Of a stretch of DNA of 64,000 nt, positions 1-9,583 are shown piece by piece. The position numbers were made by a program, and so were the translations under genes. The stretch is from CCY15215 sp039194995 (GTDB lineage: Bacteria > Cyanobacteriota > Cyanobacteriia > Cyanobacteriales > Spirulinaceae), in NCBI GenBank assembly GCA_039194995.1, contig JBCCVR010000009.1:1-64000 (forward strand), given 5' to 3'. How positions within the stretch are numbered: position 1 is the stretch's first letter; the number at the start of each line of letters is the position of its first letter. The notes below the pieces were generated by a model. It worked only from the letters and a program-made list of their open reading frames with translations. It ran no database searches and had not been told where the DNA came from.

Positions 1-174
1 GAGCGCCCAGAGTAGTTTCCCTAAAACCGACAGCCAATCTTTTAACCGTTCGGAATTGGCGGAATTGCGGGGGAGAATCAGGGCAACAGCAACCCCAATG
101 ACAATATTCGGCCAGCTTAAATTGGCAGTCAGCAAAAACCAGATTGTCAAGCGTAAGATCAAATGTCCAACCAC
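1..174 (-). CDS. mrpE: Na+/H+ antiporter subunit E (MrpE), N-terminal 58 codons
   Basis: The reading frame runs off the left edge of the window. The visible part starts VVGHLILRLTIWFLLTANLS and continues through a hydrophobic segment to ALILPR, the usual opening of MrpE, a small membrane subunit of multisubunit monovalent cation/proton antiporters. The proposed GTG start at 174 lies inside the end of the upstream mrpD-like gene, giving a 16-base overlap typical of translational coupling in Mrp operons. I place the start there because the family alignment begins almost immediately after it. Gene order C-D-D-E on one strand supports the call. Only the first third of the protein can be judged. 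Confidence 0.8.
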   Translation of the reverse strand, partial: MVGHLILRLTIWFLLTANLSWPNIVIGVAVALILPRNSANSERLKDWLSVLGKLLWAL

Positions 175-1604
175 GCAAACCCCATCCAAAATAATAGAAT
201 TAAAATCAAGCTCATCCCCCCAATTAAATGATCGAATTGCTCCGGAACTCGCGGCCATTTTACGTTTAATCGTTTAAAGATTAACCAGTAAGCCAGCCAG
301 CCCAGCGCGATCGTTGCCAAGGGTTTGATCGTATTTTCAAGATTATAAGCATCATAGTAGGCAACATTAGCCCCAATCAACCCCAAAAGGAGGATTATTA
401 CCGCAATCCAAAAACCCGGTCGGCTTTTTTGAGTCTCGATGCCCCATTGATGGGGAACGAAAATAAATTTAGCAAAAGAGATGGCCGTTCCTAAAGCCGC
501 AAGATTCATGCCGATAACCTGCCATTGCTGGAGATTTTTCATAGTCAGCACTTTTGCACCAAAACCCGCCAGCAAGGGAAAACCGGAAATAGAAAAACTG
601 GCGATCGCGAGGGCAATCCACAATGGGGTCGCAATGGGCTGTTTTTGCAGTTCCTTGAGGTTGCGCGTGGGTAAAGTCCCGGTACACAAAAAGAGAGCCG
701 ATTTAACGAGTCCGTGGGTGAGGGCATAAAATCCGCCGACTTCCGGCGCGGCAAGGATAAACCCCAACTGAGAGACGGTATGAAAGGCCAGCATCCGCTT
801 GGCATCCTTTTCAAAAACGGCGTAAAACACCCCCAGAAGCGCCGTGCAGACCCCAAAGATACGCACGACAGGATCGATCTCAGGCACGACAATGGCGCAG
901 CGCAACAACGGAAAAATACCGCTCTTGACCGCAACCCCGGAAAGCATGGCTGAAACCGGGGTATCGGATTCGGAATGGGTCAGGGGCAACCACAGCCCCG
1001 AAACAAATACGCCGCCTTTCACTAAAAGTCCGACAAAAATTAGCGCCAAGGCTTCGGGGGGAGCGGCTCGCAAGCCAGCAAAGGAAAACGAGTGATTCGC
1101 CTGATAAACCAGCACCGCCCCGATCAGGAAAAAGAGCATGGCGACGTTGCTAATAAAGAGATAACGCAAGCCTACCCAAATCGTGCGATTGCTGCGAGGA
1201 TAGACGATCGCGAGAAAGGCAGCAATACTCAGCACTTCAAGGGCAACGTACAAGCTGACAAAATCCGAACAGATAAAGGTGGCGTTGACGGTACCGTAGA
1301 GAATGACGATCTGGGTATAAAAAAAGGCGTTTTTATCGGTATCCCAACAATAGATAACCACGGCCAAGGTCACGAGGGCATTGGTTAGGATAAAAAAGCC
1401 GCTTGTCTCGTCGGCTTCTAAAGTTACGCCAAAGTTATCGAGGAGAGTGAGAGTGAAAGGATCGTGGAAGCAGAGCCAAGATCCATAGCCAATGGATGTT
1501 AAGGCCGTTAAAAGCGACAGGGAGCGATCCAGTCGAGGCAGGAGGTAAATGAGAAACCCAACAAAAAAGGGCAGGGCAACCCAGGCGATCGTAATTGTAT
1601 TCAT
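159..1604 (-). CDS. mrpD: Mrp antiporter subunit D / NdhD-like proton-translocating membrane protein (second copy)
   Basis: This is a polytopic membrane protein of the NuoM/NdhD/MrpD family (proton-conducting antiporter fold). Family marks visible include the membrane glutamate segment ALEVLSIAAFLAI, the lysine segment LLVKGGVFVSGLWLPLTHS followed by SDTPVSAMLSG, and FHTVSQLGF. A longer frame exists from a GTG at 1631, but the ATG at 1604 matches the start of the tandem paralogue (xxxTIAWxxLPFFVGFL), so about 481 residues are expected. It lies 51 bases downstream of its close paralogue and overlaps mrpE. Two D-type subunits side by side are known in cyanobacterial Mrp operons (NdhD5/NdhD6 in Synechocystis). 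The likely role is Na+ or K+ efflux against H+, or pH and CO2 homeostasis. Ion specificity cannot be read from the sequence. Confidence 0.85.
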   Translation of the reverse strand: MNTITIAWVALPFFVGFLIYLLPRLDRSLSLLTALTSIGYGSWLCFHDPFTLTLLDNFGVTLEADETSGFFILTNALVTLAVVIYCWDTDKNAFFYTQIVILYGTVNATFICSDFVSLYVALEVLSIAAFLAIVYPRSNRTIWVGLRYLFISNVAMLFFLIGAVLVYQANHSFSFAGLRAAPPEALALIFVGLLVKGGVFVSGLWLPLTHSESDTPVSAMLSGVAVKSGIFPLLRCAIVVPEIDPVVRIFGVCTALLGVFYAVFEKDAKRMLAFHTVSQLGFILAAPEVGGFYALTHGLVKSALFLCTGTLPTRNLKELQKQPIATPLWIALAIASFSISGFPLLAGFGAKVLTMKNLQQWQVIGMNLAALGTAISFAKFIFVPHQWGIETQKSRPGFWIAVIILLLGLIGANVAYYDAYNLENTIKPLATIALGWLAYWLIFKRLNVKWPRVPEQFDHLIGGMSLILILLFWMGFAWLDI

Positions 1605-1655
1605 GTATTGTCGTGCTGGCCAGTCCCCCACATTAACTGCTTGTTAAGCGTAGAA

Positions 1656-3104
1656 TCAAACGTCCAACCAAGCAAATCCCATCCAAAAGAGAACGAGTAG
1701 AGTCAGGCTCATCGCGCCGATTAAATGATTGAATTGTTCGATCGCCCGGGGTAATTTCAAGTCAAACCGTCTCAAAAGAAGATAGTAAACCAGCCAACCC
1801 AATGCGATCGTGACGAGGGGCTTAATGATATTTTCGAGATTATAAGCCTCATAATAGGCTACATTTGCCGCAATCAATCCTATTAAAAGAATGGCGATCG
1901 CAATCCAAAAACCACGCCTTTTCGGTTTCCCACCTGCTTGGTTTTGATGGGGGAGAAAAATAAACTTAGCATACATGATTGACGTTCCCAAAGCCGCCAC
2001 ATTCATGCCGATCGCTTGCCACTCTAGAATATTCTTCATGGTTAACACCTTTGCCCCGAAACCCGAGAGGAGGGGAAAACCGGAGATCGAGAAACTCGCG
2101 ATCGCCAAGGCTATCCACATGGGAGTGGCGATCGGCTTTTGTTGCAATTCTTCCAAGTTGCGGCTGGGCAAATTCCCGACAATTAAAAAGAGCGCGCTTT
2201 TGACCAGACCGTGAGTGAGGGCGTAAAACCCACCCACTTCCGGCGCGGCCAAGATAAAGCCCAGTTGGGAAATGGTGGAGAAGGCGAGGATGCGTTTGGT
2301 ATCTTTGCCAAACAGGCCGTAGGCGACCCCTAGCAGGGCGCTAGCCACGCCGAAAAAGCGGATAATGGGATTTACCTCTTCTAAAACCACCGCGCAACGC
2401 AGGAGGGGAAAAATGCCGCTTTTGACTGCAACCCCGGAAAGCATTGCAGAAACCGGGGTTTCCGATTCGGCATGGGTGAGGGGCAGCCAACAACCGGATA
2501 CAAACACTCCCCCTTTCCCCAAGAGTCCCAAAAAAATGAGGGCGAGGGCTTCGGGAGGGGCTTCGGGCAAGCCCGAAAAAACAAAGGAATGATTGGCTTT
2601 GTACACCAGCACTGCACCAATGAGGTAGAAGAGCATGGCGACGTTACTGATGAACAGGTAGCGCAACCCCACCCACATCGAGCGATCGCTGCGAGGATAG
2701 GTGATGGCGAGAAAGGCCGCAATCCCGCTCACTTCCAAAGCAACGTACAAGCTGACAAAATCCGAGCAGATAAAGGTGGAATTAACACTACCGTGGAGAA
2801 TGAGAACTTGAGTATAGAAAAAAGCCGTTTTATCGGTATCCCAACAGTAAATAATCACGGCCAGCGTGACGATGGCATTGGTCAGAATAAAAAAGCCACT
2901 CGCCGTATCGACTTCTAGGGTGACTCCGAAATTATCGAGCAACGTCAAGACAAAGTTAGCATCTCGAGCAAAGAGGGTAAATCCATAGGCGATGGAGGCG
3001 AGGGCAGTGGTTAAAGCGAGGAAACGATCCAGTCGAGGCAGGAGATAAATGAGGAAGCCGACGAAGAAAGGGAGGGTAATCCAAGCGATAGTGAGATTTT
3101 CCAT
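1656..3104 (-). CDS. mrpD: Mrp antiporter subunit D / NdhD-like proton-translocating membrane protein (first copy)
   Basis: This 482-residue membrane protein is closely similar to the next gene over its full length. Shared blocks include LPFFVGFLIYLLPRLDR, ASGFFILTNA, FICSDFVSLYVALEV and SFSISGFPLLSGFGAKVL. It has the conserved antiporter-family lysine region (GLLGKGGVFVSG) and the proline-kinked PVSAMLSGVAVKSGIFPL helix. The ATG at 3104 sits three bases after the mrpC stop, so the genes are co-transcribed. The tandem pair probably forms the two ion-translocating channels of the Mrp complex, as MrpA and MrpD do elsewhere. No obvious MrpA gene lies upstream, because the preceding gene is an unrelated kinase. 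Confidence 0.87.
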   Translation of the reverse strand: MENLTIAWITLPFFVGFLIYLLPRLDRFLALTTALASIAYGFTLFARDANFVLTLLDNFGVTLEVDTASGFFILTNAIVTLAVIIYCWDTDKTAFFYTQVLILHGSVNSTFICSDFVSLYVALEVSGIAAFLAITYPRSDRSMWVGLRYLFISNVAMLFYLIGAVLVYKANHSFVFSGLPEAPPEALALIFLGLLGKGGVFVSGCWLPLTHAESETPVSAMLSGVAVKSGIFPLLRCAVVLEEVNPIIRFFGVASALLGVAYGLFGKDTKRILAFSTISQLGFILAAPEVGGFYALTHGLVKSALFLIVGNLPSRNLEELQQKPIATPMWIALAIASFSISGFPLLSGFGAKVLTMKNILEWQAIGMNVAALGTSIMYAKFIFLPHQNQAGGKPKRRGFWIAIAILLIGLIAANVAYYEAYNLENIIKPLVTIALGWLVYYLLLRRFDLKLPRAIEQFNHLIGAMSLTLLVLFWMGFAWLDV

Positions 3105-3107
3105 GGG

Positions 3108-3464
3108 CTATGTGTTATCTTGCTCGATTTCGCGGGTGTCTAAGGTGGGATGATCGCGGGAGAGTTTCATCACTCCCACCAACATTAAGGCTTGAATGGA
3201 AAGACCGATGACGATCGCGGTTAAAATCGCCCCTTGGGGAACGGGATCGGCGTAAGCGACCTCCCTCGCGCCGCTATCCGAGAGAATGGGGGTCAAGAAC
3301 CCATCTCGCGAGGCGATGAGGACGTAGTAGGCGATCGCGCCCGTACTCATCACGTCCATGGAGACAATTTTCATCAACAGGTTTTTTTTCAGAAAGATAC
3401 CGAAAAAGCCACAGAGGATCGTGGCAAAAACAAATGCTTCTAACACGGAATTCAGATTGGGCAT
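3108..3464 (-). CDS. mrpC: Mrp antiporter subunit C (NuoK-like)
   Basis: This 118-residue protein has three predicted membrane helices (about residues 7-24, 32-52 and 78-100), the pattern of MrpC/NuoK. The segment DPVPQGAILTAIVIGLSIQA is a family hallmark (D-P-x-P-Q-A/G-x-x-L-T-A-I-V-I). It is the first gene of the visible operon C-D-D-E. A 65-base gap with a 10-bp inverted repeat separates it from the kinase gene upstream. The acidic tail after the last helix is expected to be cytoplasmic. MrpC is a core subunit of the antiporter with no catalytic activity of its own. Confidence 0.85.
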   Translation of the reverse strand: MPNLNSVLEAFVFATILCGFFGIFLKKNLLMKIVSMDVMSTGAIAYYVLIASRDGFLTPILSDSGAREVAYADPVPQGAILTAIVIGLSIQALMLVGVMKLSRDHPTLDTREIEQDNT

Positions 3465-3479
3465 AATAGTGTCTGCTAG

Positions 3480-3531
3480 AATACACGATTGGCGATCGCG
3501 ACGGTAAGCCTCGCAAGTCAGATCGTGTATT
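3480..3531. repeat. 10-bp perfect inverted repeat between the kinase gene and mrpC
   Basis: Arms AATACACGAT (3480-3489) and ATCGTGTATT (3522-3531) are perfectly complementary with a 32-base interior. The right arm overlaps the stop codon of the kinase gene. It could be an operator for the mrp operon or a weak read-through control hairpin. There is no T-run typical of an intrinsic terminator, so the function is open. Confidence 0.4.
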
Positions 3532-6500
3532 ATTGTCCGTTAAAATGACGCTCCAACCAGTGGCGATCGAAAATCGATTGATAAATGCGATTATTTACTT
3601 TCAGGATTCCTTCTCGGGCGATCGCCAAACCCGACAGCAACAATTCTTTTTCGGTTTCGCTATAGGTGGCGGGAGCTTCTCCTTCGATGGCGATTTGTTG
3701 ATAAATACTCAGAAGTTCTTGACTGCGATCGCTTTTGAGGATGCGATCGCGCACGGTTTTTAAATGTTCCGGGTCGTCTTTGGCTTCCCAATTCTTCAGG
3801 ATATTTTCTTGCACCAAATCGGCGATCCACTGTTCTTCGCCGTTGGGGGGGATTTCGGTTTTGGCGTTGCGAATCAAGCTGCAAACTTTTTGGGTCAAAA
3901 AGGGCTGTCCCCCCGTCCAATCGATAATCGCTTTAAGGACGGTTTGGGGATTATTCACGCTTAAACCGTAGAGGAGGGGTTGTGCCTCGTTAACTTTGAA
4001 GCCTTCGAGGTGGATGGGACGACCGATATTAAAGGGGGTTTTTTGGGGATCGGCGATCAAGGTGGAGGGAGTGGCAGATCCAAAGAGGGCAAAGGTCAGG
4101 CGATCGTAAATAGGATCGATTGCTCGTTGATTGTAACAGGAACGAATCAGGGCAAAAAAGTCATTGACAGGGAAATCTAAACTTAAAATGCAGTCGATTT
4201 CGTCTACAAAGATGACGATATTTGCGGGTTCGTCGCTGTCTTCTTGTTTGACTTCTGTTAGCACCACTTCTTCGATAAATTGTTTTAAGCGTTGGGGGGC
4301 GGGAATGTCGGTAAGTTCCTTCCACCAAGGGGTTAGTTTGAATTTTTTCAGCAATTTGAATTTGCGCCACATTTCCACGGCAATGCCCTTATACCATTGG
4401 TCGGGGGTTGTATTTTCGCCGCCGACTCCGGTGAGGTCGATGGAAATGCAGCGATAGCCTTCTTTGCGCAGTTCGTTCATGATCCGCACCATAAGGCTAG
4501 ATTTGCCCATCTGTCGGGCGTTGAAGGTATAGCAGAACTGACCCTGACGCATGGCTTGATAGAGGTGGCGATCTGCGGAACGAACCACGTAGGTGGGAGC
4601 GTTGACGTTTAAGCTACCGCCGATTTGATAATCGAAGGAGTCGGCTTGTTCGTCGCTTTTGAGGAGAGCGTTTTCGAGTTTGAGTTCGGCTTGGGTTTTT
4701 TCGAGGACTTCGACGGTGTTAGAGAGTTCGGCGGTGCGTTCTTTGACTTTTTGCTCTAAGGTGCGATTGTATTCTTCGAGGCGATCGTAGAGGCGGGCAT
4801 TTTCAATCGCGATCGCGGCTTGGGCGGAGAGGGTTTGCAGGAGTTCCACGCGATCGCTCGTAAAAGCATTCGTGGTCGAGTTATTTTCGAGGTAGAGAAT
4901 GCCGCTTAATTTACCTTGATTGATGAGGGGAGTACAGAGGATGGATTTAGGTTGGTTGGCAATAATATAAGGGTCGCGGGTATATTTTCCTTCGTTAACC
5001 GCATCGTTTAAGACGATAGTTTTTTGGTGGTGAATGACCGAGTTGACAATGGCAGGGGAGAGATCGGAGTCTGGGGATTCGATGGGGAGTGATTGCAGGA
5101 TGGAGGTTTGTTGGCTGTTGAGGATTTGTTGTGCCTCAATGACCCAAGTTTTGTCGCGATCGAGGATTAAAATCCCTTTTTGTGCGCCTGCATTTTCAAT
5201 GGCGATACTTATCAGTTGTTCGAGGAGTCGATCCAGTTGGATTTCTCCGGCGAGAGCTTGAGAGGCTTTAATGACGGTGCCTAAATCGAGGGTTTCAGAA
5301 ATTTCTGTAGAAGTGCTGGTGAAGGTTTGCACTGTCATCTCGGTTAGCGCTTCGCCTTGGAGCCGATCGAGAATGGGGGCAAGGAGATCGGGATAGTTTT
5401 GTTCGAGAAGGTCGGTTTTAACTTTAGCTCCCCATCGGGCATAGCAGTAGTAGGCTTCTTGCATATAGCCGCTCGCAATTCTTTCTTGACTCCGGCTGAG
5501 GTAAAATCTAGCGGCAAGTTCGTTGGCAAGGGCTTCTTCATGGGTATATTCGTTTTCTTTCGCTCCGGCAATGGCGAGATCGTAAAGTTCCATTGCTTCG
5601 TAAGGGCGATCTAACACTCGATAATACTCTGCTTGTACTAAGTCAGCCTTGTGTTGAAAGTTCATCGGCGCGTATTGAGCCCATTTTTGCAAGATTTCTT
5701 GATTGGATTCTACAATTTCCCAATTTTTCGCTTGATTATCAATCTCAGAATCAACTGCCAAAAGACCTAATGAATAATACAATTTATGTAAGGAGACTAT
5801 CTGGAGAGCAACTTCGCTCTCGATATACGTTGCGGTTATACGAGATTGTTCCAGAGAATTAGTGTAATCTTCCAAAAAATAAAACAACATAGATTTAGCA
5901 ATATGAGCAACAAATAATATAGTGAAAGCATTAGCAACTTGAAGTTGAGGAATTTTAATAATCTCATTAAAACTTTCTCCGACCAAACACCTTACATCTT
6001 CAGATTCTCCCATTAAATTCAATCCAAATTGCTGCCAAATTCCTGAATGATTGATTGCTAACTCCGATTTTAATTTTCTCATTAAATCTTGATAAGGACG
6101 TTGTTGTTCTCTTATTTCTTTTAAATTATTTCCTACATAAAACATCGTATTACAATAATTAAGCAAGCAATAAGATGCAAATTCTAAATCTCCTGTATCT
6201 AAGCCAGACTGCATGGCTTTCAACAAGGGGGAAAAACTGACCTTTATATGCTCATTACAAGCTCGAATAAAAACATTAAAAATGAGTTGTACTTTACATT
6301 CATTTTCTTTAGATGGAAAGCGTTCAAGAAGTTTAAGTGAAATTAATCCAGCATTATAGCTTTGCTCAATCTGACCCATTCCAAGTAATAAGACTGCTCC
6401 GTAGATATAACCAACGCTAGATAAAGATGAATATCCATCTTCTAAAGAGGACAAGATAACGGCAGATGCTATTTTTTGAAAAAGATTGGGTTGGGCAAAG

Positions 6501-9310
6501 TAAGTTGGACTAAGTAAAGTAGAGAGGAGTTTTACCTTAGCAAAATTAACAGGATTTTTTAATTCTTTAACAATACCAATAGTTTCAAGATCGGGGATAT
6601 CTATATTTTCGATCCCAATATCCGAAAAATCTTGTAAGGAACACCCTAGTAATTCTAAAGTTTCCAAACCAGTCTCGATCGCCGGTAACATATTGTTTTG
6701 AACAATGTATGACTGGACTTTCATTTGATAGACTGCTACTCGATCTAGGATGTTTTTAGTATATTGCAAAGTCAAGTTTGCGAGTTGTTCTGATTGCTCG
6801 AAATGAGCATTCAGAGATTCTAGTTCGATCGCGAGAAGGTGTAGATCTCGAGTCAATTGATATTGATTGTGCCAATTTTCTGTTGTGAGACAATCTAGAC
6901 CGCTACAACAGTATTTTAAAGCGGCTTCATAGGCTGCTGAAGTTTTCGCTTTGAGTGCCGCTACTAAGTTTAATTCGGCGAGCTTCTCCTTTTCTTTCGC
7001 TGGTGTTAGCGTAGTGCTCCCTATATTGAGTTGATTGACAATATTAAAAATTTTCAAGTCGAGTTCTTCCTCAGGCGTATTTCGTAAGAGCAAGTTGCCA
7101 ATAGTGCGATGAGTTTTTTGTTTGTCTTCATCTCGAATTAAAGAATAACTTGCCTGTTGGACGCGATCGTGCAAAAACCGATAGCTAACTATTACAGATC
7201 TGTCCTTTGTCTCTTCTATACTTCCTTGGAAAAACTTGTACGCTTCGCTAATCGGTAAAATAAGCCCTTCTTGTAATGCACTCCACATATCGACAGCAAC
7301 TTCTTCTTGAGACTCCTCACAAATTGTTGCCAAAGTCTCTAGCTCGAATTGGTTGCCAATACAAGCTGCCAATCGTAGTACATTTTGTGTTGCCTCCGGT
7401 AATTTCTGCAACCGCCCTACCATGAATTGCACCACATCATCTGTAAGCGCTGCATCGCGAATTTTAACAAGATCGCATTCCCAATAGCCTAAGTTGCGAT
7501 TAAATGCAATGAGTTCGTCTTCATGCAGCCCCTGTAAAAATTGAGTTGTAAAGAATGGGTTGCCTCGGGTTTTTTGCGTTACCAATTCCGTTAGAGGTCG
7601 AGCCAATTCTTGTCCGCAACTGAAGGTTTCGGCAACCAACTGATTGATATGATGAAAGGCTAAAGGCTGTAAGGTAATCGTAGAAATAACAGCTTGGTTT
7701 TTTTCAAGTTCGGTTAAAGTTAGCATCAAGGGATGGGCGGGAAAAACCTCGTTATCGCGATATGCCCCCAAAACTAGCAAATAGCTCGTTTCCGATTCAC
7801 CTATTAACAAATTCAGTAGATTCAACGAAGCCGAATCCGCCCACTGTAAATCGTCCAAGAAAATGACTAGGGGATGTTCTCGGGTTGCAAACACCTGCAA
7901 GAAATTACCAAATAGCAAATTAAAGCGATTCAAGGCTGCATTGCCAGAGAGTTCGGGAACGGGTGGCTGTTTGCCCACAATCCTTTCCAGGGAAGGGATG
8001 GCATCAATAATAACTTGACCGTTTTCTCCCAATGCTTCAAGAATTTTAGCCTTCCAGACAGCGAGTTCTGTGTCGGATTCTTCCAATAGCTGTTCTATCA
8101 AATCTCGGAAGGCTTGGACGAATGCAGAGAAGGGAATATTGCGATTGAACTGATCGAATTTACCCTTGATAAAGTAGCCTCGTTGTTTGACGATGGGTTT
8201 GTGAACTTCGTTCACGACAGCAGTTTTCCCAATTCCCGAAAATCCTGCGACCAAAACCAATTCACTCTTTCCTCTGCATTCCTCCCGATCGCGGGAAAAT
8301 TCAGCAGGATCGGCAAGGTGATTTTTCTCTGGAGAGGCAACGCGAACAAAGGCATCGAGTAAAGTTTGCACCTCTGCTTCTCGTCCGTAGAGCTTTTCCG
8401 GGATGAGAAAGCGATCGCATACATCCCGCGCGCCCAGTTCAAATAAGGTAATTTCTCCGATTGTTTCTAACTGTTGCAGGCATTCCTCGAGATCGGACTG
8501 CAAGCCCAATGCACTCTGATAGCGGTTTTCGGCATTTTTTGCCATCAACTTGAAGACGATCGCCCGTAACATTTCCGGAATCTTCTCGCGATCGCTAGTT
8601 GTGGGAAATTGTACCTCTCGGGCGATATGAAAATGGATCAACTCCATTGCATCGTTACTTTCAAAGGGCAACTTGCCTGTCAGAAGCTCAAAAAAAGTTA
8701 CCCCAAGAGAATAGAAATCCGTTCGATAGTCCAGCCCTCGATTCATGCGTCCAGTTTGTTCGGGAGAAATATAAGCAAGGGTTCCTTCGAGAAAACTGGG
8801 ATTCGTGAGTTGTTTCTGTTCTTTAGGGAGTAAGCTAGAAATACTGAAGTCAATAAGTACAATTTGCTTGGTTTCGGGATGGATAAGAATATTAGCAGGT
8901 TTAATATCTTTATGAATGATACGCTGTTGAATGAGATAATGAAGAGATTCTGTAATTTGAATAGCAATCGTTAGAAATTCCTTTAAATCACGAGGAGATT
9001 GCTGCCAGTAGTCAGAAAGAGAAATGGCTCCCTCATCGGGCATCACGAGTGCATAACCATTACTGCAACGTTCGAGGGCAAGTGGACGAACGATTGTAGG
9101 ATGTTCGAGATGGCGAGTAATAACATATTGATTTCGAAATCTGACCAACTCACTAAAATCAGGGTTGGGGTTGCGAAGAACTTTGATAATGAACGATTGG
9201 CGATCGCTTTGCGTTACGCTAGTCGTATCGCCTACATGAATGGCGCGATAGACGCGGGTGCGACTTCCGGTATAGATGGGTTGGGTTTCCTGATAACTCG
9301 CTAATTTCAT
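3530..9310 (-). CDS. giant Ser/Thr protein kinase with STAND-type ATPase, GAF domain and C-terminal AAA-like ATPase
   Basis: The protein has 1926 residues. The N-terminal kinase (about 1-280) has Lys43, the catalytic HKDIKPAN loop at 133-140 and Asp154 in DFS (instead of DFG). A 'predicted ATPase' of the MalT/STAND kind follows, with Walker A AGFSGIGKTAVV at about 355-366 and LDDLQWADSASLNLL downstream. A long helical, TPR-like region (about 740-1290) leads to a GAF domain (about 1330-1490) and a coiled coil (ENARLYDRLEEYNRTLEQ). The C-terminus (about 1555-1926) is a second AAA-like ATPase with Walker A FNARQMGKSSLM. Relatives in cyanobacteria usually end in a histidine kinase after the GAF domain, and that is absent here. 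It is a cytoplasmic signalling scaffold of unknown input. It is not obviously functionally linked to the mrp genes that follow on the same strand. Confidence 0.88.
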   Translation of the reverse strand: MKLASYQETQPIYTGSRTRVYRAIHVGDTTSVTQSDRQSFIIKVLRNPNPDFSELVRFRNQYVITRHLEHPTIVRPLALERCSNGYALVMPDEGAISLSDYWQQSPRDLKEFLTIAIQITESLHYLIQQRIIHKDIKPANILIHPETKQIVLIDFSISSLLPKEQKQLTNPSFLEGTLAYISPEQTGRMNRGLDYRTDFYSLGVTFFELLTGKLPFESNDAMELIHFHIAREVQFPTTSDREKIPEMLRAIVFKLMAKNAENRYQSALGLQSDLEECLQQLETIGEITLFELGARDVCDRFLIPEKLYGREAEVQTLLDAFVRVASPEKNHLADPAEFSRDREECRGKSELVLVAGFSGIGKTAVVNEVHKPIVKQRGYFIKGKFDQFNRNIPFSAFVQAFRDLIEQLLEESDTELAVWKAKILEALGENGQVIIDAIPSLERIVGKQPPVPELSGNAALNRFNLLFGNFLQVFATREHPLVIFLDDLQWADSASLNLLNLLIGESETSYLLVLGAYRDNEVFPAHPLMLTLTELEKNQAVISTITLQPLAFHHINQLVAETFSCGQELARPLTELVTQKTRGNPFFTTQFLQGLHEDELIAFNRNLGYWECDLVKIRDAALTDDVVQFMVGRLQKLPEATQNVLRLAACIGNQFELETLATICEESQEEVAVDMWSALQEGLILPISEAYKFFQGSIEETKDRSVIVSYRFLHDRVQQASYSLIRDEDKQKTHRTIGNLLLRNTPEEELDLKIFNIVNQLNIGSTTLTPAKEKEKLAELNLVAALKAKTSAAYEAALKYCCSGLDCLTTENWHNQYQLTRDLHLLAIELESLNAHFEQSEQLANLTLQYTKNILDRVAVYQMKVQSYIVQNNMLPAIETGLETLELLGCSLQDFSDIGIENIDIPDLETIGIVKELKNPVNFAKVKLLSTLLSPTYFAQPNLFQKIASAVILSSLEDGYSSLSSVGYIYGAVLLLGMGQIEQSYNAGLISLKLLERFPSKENECKVQLIFNVFIRACNEHIKVSFSPLLKAMQSGLDTGDLEFASYCLLNYCNTMFYVGNNLKEIREQQRPYQDLMRKLKSELAINHSGIWQQFGLNLMGESEDVRCLVGESFNEIIKIPQLQVANAFTILFVAHIAKSMLFYFLEDYTNSLEQSRITATYIESEVALQIVSLHKLYYSLGLLAVDSEIDNQAKNWEIVESNQEILQKWAQYAPMNFQHKADLVQAEYYRVLDRPYEAMELYDLAIAGAKENEYTHEEALANELAARFYLSRSQERIASGYMQEAYYCYARWGAKVKTDLLEQNYPDLLAPILDRLQGEALTEMTVQTFTSTSTEISETLDLGTVIKASQALAGEIQLDRLLEQLISIAIENAGAQKGILILDRDKTWVIEAQQILNSQQTSILQSLPIESPDSDLSPAIVNSVIHHQKTIVLNDAVNEGKYTRDPYIIANQPKSILCTPLINQGKLSGILYLENNSTTNAFTSDRVELLQTLSAQAAIAIENARLYDRLEEYNRTLEQKVKERTAELSNTVEVLEKTQAELKLENALLKSDEQADSFDYQIGGSLNVNAPTYVVRSADRHLYQAMRQGQFCYTFNARQMGKSSLMVRIMNELRKEGYRCISIDLTGVGGENTTPDQWYKGIAVEMWRKFKLLKKFKLTPWWKELTDIPAPQRLKQFIEEVVLTEVKQEDSDEPANIVIFVDEIDCILSLDFPVNDFFALIRSCYNQRAIDPIYDRLTFALFGSATPSTLIADPQKTPFNIGRPIHLEGFKVNEAQPLLYGLSVNNPQTVLKAIIDWTGGQPFLTQKVCSLIRNAKTEIPPNGEEQWIADLVQENILKNWEAKDDPEHLKTVRDRILKSDRSQELLSIYQQIAIEGEAPATYSETEKELLLSGLAIAREGILKVNNRIYQSIFDRHWLERHFNGQ

Positions 9311-9402
9311 GTTGCTCGATTATCTCTGATGTCAGTTACAGAAGACATACACCTCAGTTGGGAAGGACGGGTTCTGCGATCGCCAAAAATAACAGCTTTT
9401 GA

Positions 9403-9522
9403 GGAATATCGGGTTTCTAATTGTAAATTATATCGCCGAATCCCAAATCCCGTTAAGATTTGGCGAGCAAGCAAAATACTCGCACGACAAAATAATTGAC
9501 ATGGGATAGAAACCCAATATCC
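9403..9522. repeat. imperfect inverted repeat bracketing about 90 bp, possible small non-autonomous element
   Basis: GGAATATCGGGTTTCTA (9403-9419) is matched, with two differences, by the reverse complement of TAGAAACCCAATATCC (9507-9522). The enclosed stretch has no credible gene. The arrangement resembles the ends of a MITE-like element in the 273-base gap between the amidohydrolase and the kinase. I could not confirm target-site duplications, so this is tentative. Confidence 0.3.
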
Positions 9523-9583
9523 AAACTCTAATTTTTTACGCTCCAAATAAAAACCAAGGCTGCAATTGAATTTGTGGATAAAT

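Noticed and set aside
9307..9546. A 79-codon minus-strand frame spanning the gap upstream of the kinase.
   Set aside because: It overlaps the kinase start and the inverted repeat, and has no ribosome site or family match. More likely non-coding.
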